NCBI GenBank assembly: GCA_017882405.1
Contig: JADGPO010000137.1
Location: 1 to 5,946, forward strand
Source of the DNA: Solirubrobacteraceae bacterium
Lineage (GTDB): Bacteria > Actinomycetota > Thermoleophilia > Solirubrobacterales > Solirubrobacteraceae
Direction: 5' to 3'
Length of the DNA: 5,946 bases
The translations under genes were made by a program, and so were the position numbers. Numbering within the stretch: the first letter of the stretch is position 1; each line of letters starts with the position of its first letter. Positions 1 to 5,079 of the stretch are shown here, piece after piece. A model generated the notes under the pieces. It was given only the letters and a program-made list of their open reading frames with translations. It was not told the DNA's origin and did not search any database.

Positions 1-761
1 AGGTCGCGCTCGAGCAGCTCCCGGTTGCGCTCGTCGGCGAGCGCCATCAGGATGATCGAGTACCCGTTGCTGATGTGGCGCGACTCGTCGGACTGGACCG
101 AGTGGAACACCGTCGGCAGCAGGTAGTCGCCGTTGGCGGCCGCCTCAGCGGGCATCGCGACGAAGAGGACGTTCGTGAACGCCGTCTCGGCGACGATGGT
201 CAGGTAGATGTTGGCCGCGGTGATCGCGTCACCGGTGATGAAGCCCTCCCCGAACTGGCGGCCGATCGTGCCGGCGTAGCAGTTCTGGAAGCCCTTCGTC
301 GTGATGTCGAACCCGGCGGGGTCGATGTAGTGGTTCATGTACAGGCGCTTGAGGTTCATCTGGATCGTCGAGTGACGGACCTCGTCGATCATCTGAATCG
401 CCAGACCGTTGTGAACCTGGGGGTTCGGGACGGTCCCGATCGTCAGCGGCATCGCTCGCGCGGCCGAGATCTCCGGGAACGGGATGATGGAGAGGAACAG
501 CTTCTGCCATTCCATCCAGCGCTCCTGAACCTGGCGGAACATGTTGCCGCGAATGGCGCCGTCCATAGCCCCGAACACGCGATTGTCCTTCTCCTCCTCC
601 ATCGGGAAGTAGGAGCGAAGGACCTGCTTGAGCGGATCCTTCTTCGGTGCCTTCTCGAACGTGTAGTCGGTCGAGTACTTCTCCACCGGCGTCACATACG
701 TGGGGTCCCAGGACAGTTCCTGGATCTTGTTGTGAGCCTTCGTGATGCTAGTTCTGCTCAC
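1..761 (-). CDS. prmA: Propane/acetone-type soluble di-iron monooxygenase, hydroxylase large (alpha) subunit, 3' end cut by window
   Basis: This is the catalytic subunit of a multicomponent soluble di-iron monooxygenase that uses O2 and reductant, supplied by reductase and coupling proteins not in the window, to hydroxylate a small substrate in the cytoplasm. Its sequence closely resembles remembered PrmA (propane 2-monooxygenase) and MimA (acetone/phenol) proteins, for example KAPKKDPLKQ at 37-46 and the FPMEEEKDNR block at 52-61. The di-iron ligands are all visible: E97, E127/H130 (DEVRH), E192 and E226/H229 (DESRH). Their spacings of 30, 3, 62, 34 and 3 equal those of methane monooxygenase MmoX. 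Thr196 matches the conserved MmoX Thr213. Gln134 sits at the MmoX Cys151 position, as in toluene monooxygenases. The GTG start is fixed by AAGGAG six bases upstream and by the family-like N terminus (SxxSxTKAH). The family is usually about 540 residues, so roughly half is seen. Propane versus acetone/phenol specificity cannot be decided here. Confidence 0.95.
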   Translation of the reverse strand, partial: MSRTSITKAHNKIQELSWDPTYVTPVEKYSTDYTFEKAPKKDPLKQVLRSYFPMEEEKDNRVFGAMDGAIRGNMFRQVQERWMEWQKLFLSIIPFPEISAARAMPLTIGTVPNPQVHNGLAIQMIDEVRHSTIQMNLKRLYMNHYIDPAGFDITTKGFQNCYAGTIGRQFGEGFITGDAITAANIYLTIVAETAFTNVLFVAMPAEAAANGDYLLPTVFHSVQSDESRHISNGYSIILMALADERNRELLERD

Positions 762-767
762 GCTTAA

Positions 768-773
768 CTCCTT
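768..773 (-). promoter_or_regulatory. Ribosome binding site of prmA
   Basis: The minus strand reads AAGGAG six bases before the GTG codon at 761-759. It is among the clearest Shine-Dalgarno sequences in the window and decides the non-ATG start of the monooxygenase subunit. Confidence 0.85.
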
Positions 774-819
774 GGTTTTGGGTTCCCTCGGGCGCCGTGC
801 GTGGACCTGCCGCGACACG

Positions 820-835
820 GCCTCGCCATCGAGGC
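820..835 (-). promoter_or_regulatory. Inverted repeat at the predicted prmA transcription start
   Basis: GCCTCG (820-825) and CGAGGC (830-835) form a perfect 6-base inverted repeat around a 4-base loop. It overlaps the candidate -10 box and the predicted start of transcription. It could be a repressor operator, for example for the neighbouring IclR protein, or a hairpin at the 5' end of the transcript. The sequence does not distinguish the two. Confidence 0.35.
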
Positions 836-860
836 TAAGTTGCTACTTGATCGCTGACAA
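832..860 (-). promoter_or_regulatory. Candidate promoter of the prm operon
   Basis: On the minus strand TTGTCA (860-855) is followed after exactly 17 bases by TAGCCT (837-832). This is a sigma-70-like pair with a good -35 and a TANNNT -10. Transcription would begin near base 825, giving a leader of about 64 bases before the prmA GTG. It lies in the 143-base gap after iclR, so prmA can be transcribed independently of the regulators. The call rests on motif match and position only. Confidence 0.5.
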
Positions 861-884
861 GAAGCTCGTGGTTTCTGCATCTGC

Positions 885-905
885 TTGCAATTGACGGTTG
901 CAATT
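885..905. repeat. Paired TTGCAATT direct repeats upstream of the prmA promoter
   Basis: TTGCAATT occurs at 885-892 and again at 898-905 (AATTGCAA on the minus strand), a 13-base period. The pair lies about 25 to 45 bases upstream of the candidate prmA -35 box and touches the iclR stop codon. It is AT-rich against a GC-rich background, and its position suits an activator site. Which regulator would bind it is not known. Confidence 0.45.
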
Positions 906-1771
906 CATGAGACCGAGGCCAGTCGGCGGCGCCGGGATGACCGGGAAAGCCGGGCCGTGTCGGTCCGCTCGGACGCGACCTGCGCGGCACCGGCGGCGAC
1001 GTCGATGACGATGCCGGCGAGCCGCTCGACCTCGGCGTCGAACACGGTGGCGGTCACCGACAGGCCCAACACGGCCACGAACCGCCCGTGCTGGTCGAAG
1101 ATCGGAGCGGCGATGCAACAGAAGTTCTCGGCCATCTCCTCGCGGTCGACGGCGAAGCCGTCATCGCTGACGCGCTCCAGCTCGGCGGCCAGCTCCTGCG
1201 GCGACGTGATCGTGTGAGGGGTGAACGACTTCAGGCCGCGCGCCACATAGGTCGCCAGGCCGCCGACGTCCAGCAGGGCCAGCACCACCTTGCCCATCGC
1301 CAGCGCGTGCGCGTTGTCGCGGATCTCATTGCCCAGGCCGGGAATGCGCGGCACCCCCTGGCGGCCGCGGAAGGTGGTGATCTCGATCTGTCCGGCCCGC
1401 ACCACCCCCAGGTAGGAGCGCTTGCGCGTGCGCAGGAACAGCTCGTCGACGGTGCCCGTGAGGCCCTCGTGGAGGGGGCTCTCCTCTTCGGCCACCGCGG
1501 TCAGCTCCTCGAGGCCGCGAGCCGGACGGTAGACGCCCCTTGACTCGTGGACCGCGAAGCCCTCCTCGCACAGGCTGGTGAGCAGGTAGTAGGCGGTCGA
1601 GATCGACTTGCCCAGCACCTCGGCGACCTCGTCGGCGCGCACGCCGGTGGGGCGTTCCACCAGCAGCGACAGTACCCGGAGCACTGACCGAGCGGTGCTC
1701 AGGCTTCGACTGGAAGCAGCGGCAGGGGCGCGCGCGAGCGCGCGCACGGGCGGGGCGGGCGGGCCCGTCAC
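905..1771 (-). CDS. IclR-family transcriptional regulator
   Basis: This is a 288-residue DNA-binding regulator with the standard IclR layout. An N-terminal winged helix-turn-helix spans about 24-82 (RSLSTARSVLRVL, then the ADEVAEVLGKSISTAYYLLTSL recognition region). A C-terminal ligand-binding domain spans about 95-270, with the family-typical NAHALAMGKVVLAL (153-166), the DREE block (209-212) and CCIAAPIFDQHGR (218-230). About 20 extra Ala/Pro/Arg-rich residues precede the HTH, and the last residues form a basic SRSSRRRRL tail. The start is GTG with AGGAGAGGA upstream; an in-frame later start is possible because the first 20 residues are low-complexity. It sits 143 bases upstream of prmA on the same strand, so prmA control is the natural inference. 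Whether it represses or activates, and its ligand, cannot be told. Confidence 0.93.
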   Translation of the reverse strand: MTGPPAPPVRALARAPAAASSRSLSTARSVLRVLSLLVERPTGVRADEVAEVLGKSISTAYYLLTSLCEEGFAVHESRGVYRPARGLEELTAVAEEESPLHEGLTGTVDELFLRTRKRSYLGVVRAGQIEITTFRGRQGVPRIPGLGNEIRDNAHALAMGKVVLALLDVGGLATYVARGLKSFTPHTITSPQELAAELERVSDDGFAVDREEMAENFCCIAAPIFDQHGRFVAVLGLSVTATVFDAEVERLAGIVIDVAAGAAQVASERTDTARLSRSSRRRRLASVS

Positions 1772-1779
1772 TCAGTGAT

Positions 1780-1788
1780 TCCTCTCCT
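1780..1788 (-). promoter_or_regulatory. Ribosome binding site of the IclR gene
   Basis: The minus strand reads AGGAGAGGA, with its 3' end eight bases before the GTG at 1771-1769. It contains two overlapping Shine-Dalgarno cores (AGGAG and GAGGA). This supports the GTG start although the first 20 residues are low-complexity. Confidence 0.65.
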
Positions 1789-1798
1789 AATCCTGTGC

Positions 1799-1817
1799 GG
1801 CTGGCGGTCTGCCAACC
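1799..1817 (-). other. Hairpin in the leader of the IclR gene
   Basis: On the minus-strand RNA GGUUGGC (1817-1811) can pair with GCCAGCC (1805-1799) around a 5-base loop, giving seven pairs including one G-U. It is not followed by a U tract. It may be a weak terminator after the upstream regulator or a leader structure. It could also be chance in a GC-rich gap. Confidence 0.3.
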
Positions 1818-1827
1818 GACCGAAAAG

Positions 1828-1833
1828 ACAGTA
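1828..1833 (-). promoter_or_regulatory. Candidate -10 box of the IclR gene
   Basis: TACTGT on the minus strand fits the TANNNT pattern and lies 56 bases upstream of the IclR start codon. No recognisable -35 hexamer sits 16-18 bases upstream. The tandem GTAACG repeats (1853-1872) begin 19 bases upstream instead, as would fit an activator-dependent promoter. This is weak evidence taken alone. Confidence 0.3.
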
Positions 1834-1852
1834 GCCCACGCCGCGCCTCGAG

Positions 1853-1888
1853 GGCGTTACAAAGGCGTTACACGGGTTACCGGGTTGC
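1853..1888. repeat. Tandem GTTAC repeats, candidate operator between the two regulators
   Basis: GGCGTTACA occurs at 1853-1861 and 1864-1872, an 11-base period or one DNA helix turn. It is followed by the related GGGTTAC (1874-1880) and GGGTTGC (1882-1888), which run into the stop codon of the GAF regulator (1877-1879). On the minus strand the core is TGTAACGCC. Direct repeats at 11-base spacing are the known binding pattern of SARP/OmpR-type winged helices. The adjacent GAF regulator ends in a domain of that type. Binding is an inference from pattern and location. Confidence 0.5.
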
Positions 1889-3436
1889 CGTCCCGGAGCT
1901 TGACTGCGACCGCAGGTGCCCTATCCGGGAGGCCGCCAGGCTGCGGCGTGGGTCGGCGAACGGCAGGTTGGCCAACAGGCGCCGCCAGGCTGCCACGTCG
2001 CGCGCGCCGGAGCTCGTCTGCAGCCAGGCCCAGAGCGCATCCTGGTCGCCGGCGCTCATCACCGACTGACGCAGCCAGCCCTCGAGCGCCTCGCGCTCGC
2101 GCGCCACGCCGGGCGCCGAGGAGCGCGGCAGCAGCGGACCGGGGTAGCGATCCGCCGCCTCGCGCACCTCACCGCGGTGCAGCAGGCCGCACACCTGGGC
2201 CACGTCGGACACCACTCCGGGACGCAACCGGTACTGCTCGGTCTCGATGCAGTCGCCCAGCAGCTTGCGCAGGCGGGAGATCTCGACGCGGATGCTGCCG
2301 GCGCGGAGGGGATCGCCGTACACGCCCTGGGAGAGCTCCTCGCTGCTCATGCCCTGGGGATTGGCGCACAGCAGGGTGAGGATCTCGGCGTGACGCATCC
2401 GCAGCGGCACGATCTCCCCGGCCAGCTCGGCCTCCGCGCCATCGCGCCCCAGCAGGCTCAGGTGCAGCGGCCGCCCGGCCATTTCGACGGCGCCGCCGCT
2501 GGGGACGGGCGTCGGCTCGGCTCGCACCAGGTAGGCGTCCTCGCGACCGAGCGCCTCAGCGACGGCCAAGTTGGTCATCCCGAGCTTCAGCAGGCCTCCG
2601 CCGGCGGGCACGTTGAGCCGGGCCGCGGGCAGCCATCCGAGCGGCTGGGCGGCGATCACCCGGCCGCTGTGCGCGATCAGCGCGCGCGGGCCCGGTCCCG
2701 CGGTCAGCTGGTCCCCGTAGCGCGCCAGCAGGCGCGCATCGCGGTCGAGCATCTCGCAGCGCAGATGCGCCTCCACCGCCTGGGCGGTGGCGGTGGCGAC
2801 GGCCATCGAGTGCGGGTGCACGGACGCCATCGCGCCCGTCAGGTCGATCACCCCGATCACCTTGCCGGTGTCGGGGTCGTGAACCGGCGCGGCCGCGCAC
2901 GTCCACTCCTGAACGACCTCGTTGAAGTGCTCGGCGGCGAACACCTGGACCGCGTGCTCGGCCGCGAGGGCCGTGCCGATCGCGTTGGTCCCGGCGCCGC
3001 CCTCGCTCCACAGCGCCCCCTCGGCGAAGTTCATCGAGTCGGCCGCCCGCAGGCGCACGCGGGCGTTTCCCTCGACCCACAGCAGCACGCCATTGGCGTC
3101 CGAGACGACGATCAGGTGGCGCGACTCGTCGGCGGTCGCCGCCAGGCAGGCGCGGATCAGCGGCGCCATCTCGGCCAGGGGATGAATCTCCCAGCGTGCG
3201 GAGGCCTCGTCGGCATCCGCCACCACGGGCGCCACCCGGGTGCCCGACGGATCCACGCCGGCGGCCGCCGAGCGCCGCCACGAGTCAGCGATCGGGGCCC
3301 GGACAATCGGAGAGTGAGCGCCTCCCGACAGGCGCTCCCAGCCGTCGCCCACGAACCTCTCCCAAGCGCGTCTTACTTCCCGCGCCTTCTCCTTCGGGGC
3401 GGTGGCCACGTCGATGGCCAGCCACGGATTCGACAT
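1877..3436 (-). CDS. GAF-domain regulator with C-terminal OmpR/SARP-type winged helix
   Basis: This 519-residue cytoplasmic transcription factor has an N-terminal half like AcoR-type activators. RPPIADSWRRS-like residues (RAPIADSWRRS, 46-56) and AGVDP (59-63) are followed by a GAF sensor domain at about 95-225. The GAF domain contains GAGTNAIGTAL (147-157), a WTCAAAPVHDP stretch (178-188) and VIGVIDLTG (193-201). Where sigma-54 activators carry an AAA+ ATPase, this protein continues into a short linker. It then has a winged helix at about 345-406 (LRMRHAEILTLL, then SIRVEISRLRKLLG as recognition helix region and YRLRP wing). The last 110 residues are helical and conserved in similar actinobacterial proteins as I remember them (YPGPLLPRS, FADPRRSLAASRIG). 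No good Shine-Dalgarno is present, but a -10 box just upstream suggests a leaderless message. Its position two genes before prmA suggests it senses the monooxygenase substrate or product. The ligand is unknown. Confidence 0.9.
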   Translation of the reverse strand: MSNPWLAIDVATAPKEKAREVRRAWERFVGDGWERLSGGAHSPIVRAPIADSWRRSAAAGVDPSGTRVAPVVADADEASARWEIHPLAEMAPLIRACLAATADESRHLIVVSDANGVLLWVEGNARVRLRAADSMNFAEGALWSEGGAGTNAIGTALAAEHAVQVFAAEHFNEVVQEWTCAAAPVHDPDTGKVIGVIDLTGAMASVHPHSMAVATATAQAVEAHLRCEMLDRDARLLARYGDQLTAGPGPRALIAHSGRVIAAQPLGWLPAARLNVPAGGGLLKLGMTNLAVAEALGREDAYLVRAEPTPVPSGGAVEMAGRPLHLSLLGRDGAEAELAGEIVPLRMRHAEILTLLCANPQGMSSEELSQGVYGDPLRAGSIRVEISRLRKLLGDCIETEQYRLRPGVVSDVAQVCGLLHRGEVREAADRYPGPLLPRSSAPGVAREREALEGWLRQSVMSAGDQDALWAWLQTSSGARDVAAWRRLLANLPFADPRRSLAASRIGHLRSQSSSGTATR

Positions 3437-3444
3437 CTACCGGC

Positions 3445-3473
3445 AGTCTAGGGCATGGAGTGCCACGCCCCAA
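3445..3473 (-). promoter_or_regulatory. Candidate leaderless promoter of the GAF regulator
   Basis: On the minus strand TTGGGG (3473-3468) and TAGACT (3450-3445) are separated by exactly 17 bases. Only eight bases then separate the -10 box from the ATG at 3436. Transcription would therefore start at or next to the start codon, which agrees with the missing Shine-Dalgarno sequence. Leaderless messages are common in actinobacteria. Confidence 0.5.
3451..3470 (-). terminator. Hairpin after the glyoxalase gene, possible weak terminator or operator
   Basis: On the minus strand GGGCGTGG (3470-3463) pairs with CCATGCCC (3458-3451) across a CACT loop, eight pairs with one G-U. It begins nine bases after the glyoxalase stop codon. 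It has no U tract. It also falls between the candidate -35 and -10 boxes of the GAF regulator gene, so an operator role is equally possible. Confidence 0.35.
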
Positions 3474-3478
3474 CCGGT

Positions 3479-3904
3479 TCAGCCACCATTTGTTGAAGGG
3501 TGCGGCGGGTCCTGCGGCGTGGGGAACGCGTGGTCGATCAGCTCGATTCGGTAGCCGTCGGGGTCGGCCACGAAGCAGATCCGGTACTCCTCTCGCCCCC
3601 CCGGCGCGTAAGCGGGCTTCTCCGGCTCGATGCCGACTTCGGCGAGCGACGCCAGCAGGCCGTCGAGGTCATCGACGACCAGGGCCATGTGGTTGTAACC
3701 CTCGCCGAGGTCGTAGGGCTCGTCGCGCCCGACGTTGACGGTCAGCTCCAGCACATCGCCGTCGCCCGGCAGTCCGAGGTAGACGTTGTAGGCCGACTCG
3801 AAGTTCAACCGGCCACGGTGCTCGAAGCCGAGCCGCCCGTAGAACTCGGTCGACTTCTCGATGTCACGGGCGCGAATGCAGGTGTGTACGTATCTGGCGG
3901 TCAT
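3479..3904 (-). CDS. Glyoxalase I-like VOC-family protein (lactoylglutathione lyase type)
   Basis: This 141-residue single-unit glyoxalase I homologue belongs to the vicinal oxygen chelate superfamily. Glyoxalase I isomerises the hemithioacetal of methylglyoxal and a thiol cofactor. The four metal ligands of E. coli GloA (H5, E56, H74, E122) have counterparts at H7 (YVHTCIRARD), E53 (LELTVN), H72 (YNHMALVVDD) and E121 (DPDGYRIELID). Length and order of the two beta-alpha-beta-beta-beta units are normal, with about 15 extra Pro-rich residues at the C terminus. Actinobacteria usually use mycothiol rather than glutathione, so the thiol partner is uncertain. The ATG has no Shine-Dalgarno, but TATCCT lies six bases upstream, which suggests leaderless transcription. 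Only 42 bases separate it from the downstream GAF regulator on the same strand. Methylglyoxal can arise from acetone oxidation through acetol, a possible link to prmA. Confidence 0.88.
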   Translation of the reverse strand: MTARYVHTCIRARDIEKSTEFYGRLGFEHRGRLNFESAYNVYLGLPGDGDVLELTVNVGRDEPYDLGEGYNHMALVVDDLDGLLASLAEVGIEPEKPAYAPGGREEYRICFVADPDGYRIELIDHAFPTPQDPPHPSTNGG

Positions 3905-3948
3905 GGGGCGAGGATAACCGCGCGGCGGTCATCCGCGATGATCCTCCC
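3905..3948. promoter_or_regulatory. Compact divergent promoter region with nested inverted repeats
   Basis: This 44-base gap lies between two divergent start codons. An outer inverted repeat (GAGGAT 3910-3915, ATCCTC 3941-3946) and an inner one (CGCGG 3921-3925, CCGCG 3933-3937) share almost the same centre near 3928-3929. The minus-strand arm contains TATCCT (3916-3911) six bases before the glyoxalase ATG. On the plus strand GATGAT (3937-3942) lies six bases before the GTG of the CoA-transferase. Neither gene has a Shine-Dalgarno sequence, so both look leaderless. A single dimeric regulator could cover both starts, which is an inference. Confidence 0.45.
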
Positions 3949-5079
3949 GTGACTTTTGCAGATCGACCCAGCGCCCTCGGGGAGCTGCGGATCCTGGACT
4001 TCTCGCGCGTGCTGGCGGGGCCCTTCGCGACGATGATGCTGGCCGACCTGGGCGCGACCGTGACCAAGGTCGAGCGCCCAGGGTCCGGGGACGAGACCCG
4101 CAGCTGGGGACCTCCGTACGACGACCACGGTCGCGCCACCTACTTCCAGGCCGTCAACCGCAACAAGCGCAGCGTCGCGCTGGACCTCGGCGAGCCAGCC
4201 GGCCGCGAGCGGGCGCTCGCGCTCGCGCGTGCGTCCCACGTGGTGGTCGAGAACTTCCGCCCCGACGTGATGGACAAGCTGGACCTCGGCTACGAGCAGC
4301 TGGCCGCCGATCAGCCCGGGCTGGTGTACTGCTCGATCACGGGCTTCGGAGACGGCGAGGGCGCCCGGCTGCCCGGCTATGACCTCCTCGTCCAGGCGCT
4401 CGGCGGCCTGATGAGCATCACCGGATCGCCGCAGGGCGAGCCGCAGAAGGTCGGAGTCGCGCTGGTCGACATCCTGGCCGGCCTGTTCGCCTCGGTCGGC
4501 ATCCTGGCCGCGCTGCGCCACCGCGACGCCACCGGCGAGGGCCAGCGCGTACAGGTCGACCTGCTCTCGTCGCTGCTCGCCGCCCTGGTCAACCAGGCGT
4601 CGGCGTTCACGCTCGCCGGCGTCGTGCCCGAGCGAATGGGCAACGCCCACCCCAGCATCTCGCCGTACGAGCTGTACCCGTCCGCCGAGGGCGAGCTGGT
4701 GCTGGCCGTCGGCAACGACCGCCAGTTCGCCGCCTTGTGTTCGGTGTTGGGCGCGCCGGAGCTGGCCGACGACGAGCGCTTCCACGGCAACGCCCGGCGG
4801 GTGGAGAACCGCGCTGCGCTGCGCGAGGCGCTGGTGTCTCGCCTGGCGACGCGTCCCGCGGCGGACTGGGCCGCCGCGCTCACCGACGCGCGGGTGCCCG
4901 CCGGCGTGGTCAACGACGTGCGCGGGGCATTCGCGCTGGCCGCCTCGCTGGGGATGGAGCCGATCGTGGACGTGCCGGGCCCCGACGGCTCCCCGGTCCG
5001 CCTGACCCGCAACCCGATCCGCCTGTCGCGCACGCCGCCCAGCTACCGCAGCGCTCCGCCCGAGCTCGGCGGACGATGA
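3949..5079 (+). CDS. CaiB/BaiF family III CoA-transferase
   Basis: This 376-residue enzyme belongs to the family that moves CoA between carboxylic acids (formyl-CoA transferase, CaiB, succinyl-CoA-dependent transferases). Family blocks appear in order: LRILDFSRVLAGPFATMMLADLGA (13-36), VERPGSGDETR (41-51), NRNKRSVALDL (70-80), VVVENFRPDVMDKL (98-111), YCSITGFG (127-134) and GYDLLVQALGGLMSITG (143-159). Asp145 in the last block fits the catalytic aspartate that forms the acyl anhydride in this family (Asp169 in formyl-CoA transferase). Length is within the normal 370-430 range, and the protein looks complete. The GTG start directly precedes the conserved N terminus and has no Shine-Dalgarno, consistent with a leaderless message. 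Its stop overlaps the next gene. The acyl substrates cannot be read from sequence. Confidence 0.93.
   Translation: MTFADRPSALGELRILDFSRVLAGPFATMMLADLGATVTKVERPGSGDETRSWGPPYDDHGRATYFQAVNRNKRSVALDLGEPAGRERALALARASHVVVENFRPDVMDKLDLGYEQLAADQPGLVYCSITGFGDGEGARLPGYDLLVQALGGLMSITGSPQGEPQKVGVALVDILAGLFASVGILAALRHRDATGEGQRVQVDLLSSLLAALVNQASAFTLAGVVPERMGNAHPSISPYELYPSAEGELVLAVGNDRQFAALCSVLGAPELADDERFHGNARRVENRAALREALVSRLATRPAADWAAALTDARVPAGVVNDVRGAFALAASLGMEPIVDVPGPDGSPVRLTRNPIRLSRTPPSYRSAPPELGGR

Noticed and set aside
75..767. A 230-residue plus-strand open frame opposite prmA
   Set aside because: It is the antisense shadow of the di-iron monooxygenase; the translation is Arg/Val/Leu/Asp-rich with no recognisable domain.
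1..780. Horizontal transfer of prmA, suggested by a seemingly lower GC content than its neighbours
   Set aside because: The difference is judged by eye and can be explained by amino-acid composition (many Lys, Ile, Asn, Phe, Tyr, Met). Third positions are still mostly G or C, and no mobile-element ends are seen.
762..904. A sigma-54 (-24/-12) promoter before prmA, considered because the GAF regulator resembles AcoR
   Set aside because: No GG-N10-GC element of the right form was found, and the regulator lacks the AAA+ domain needed to act with sigma-54.
1916..3451. A 511-residue plus-strand open frame opposite the GAF regulator
   Set aside because: Its translation is low-complexity (rich in His, Arg, Gly, Gln, Ala) with no family motif, while the opposite strand encodes a protein with clear GAF and winged-helix motifs. 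Long antisense frames are expected in GC-rich coding DNA.
3901..4785. A 294-residue minus-strand open frame opposite the CoA-transferase
   Set aside because: It has no family character and overlaps a full, well-conserved CaiB/BaiF enzyme and its promoter gap.
4737..5075. Upstream extension of the GNAT frame
   Set aside because: The extension is Arg/Ala/Gly-rich shadow sequence inside the CoA-transferase gene; GNAT similarity begins right after the ATG at 5076.
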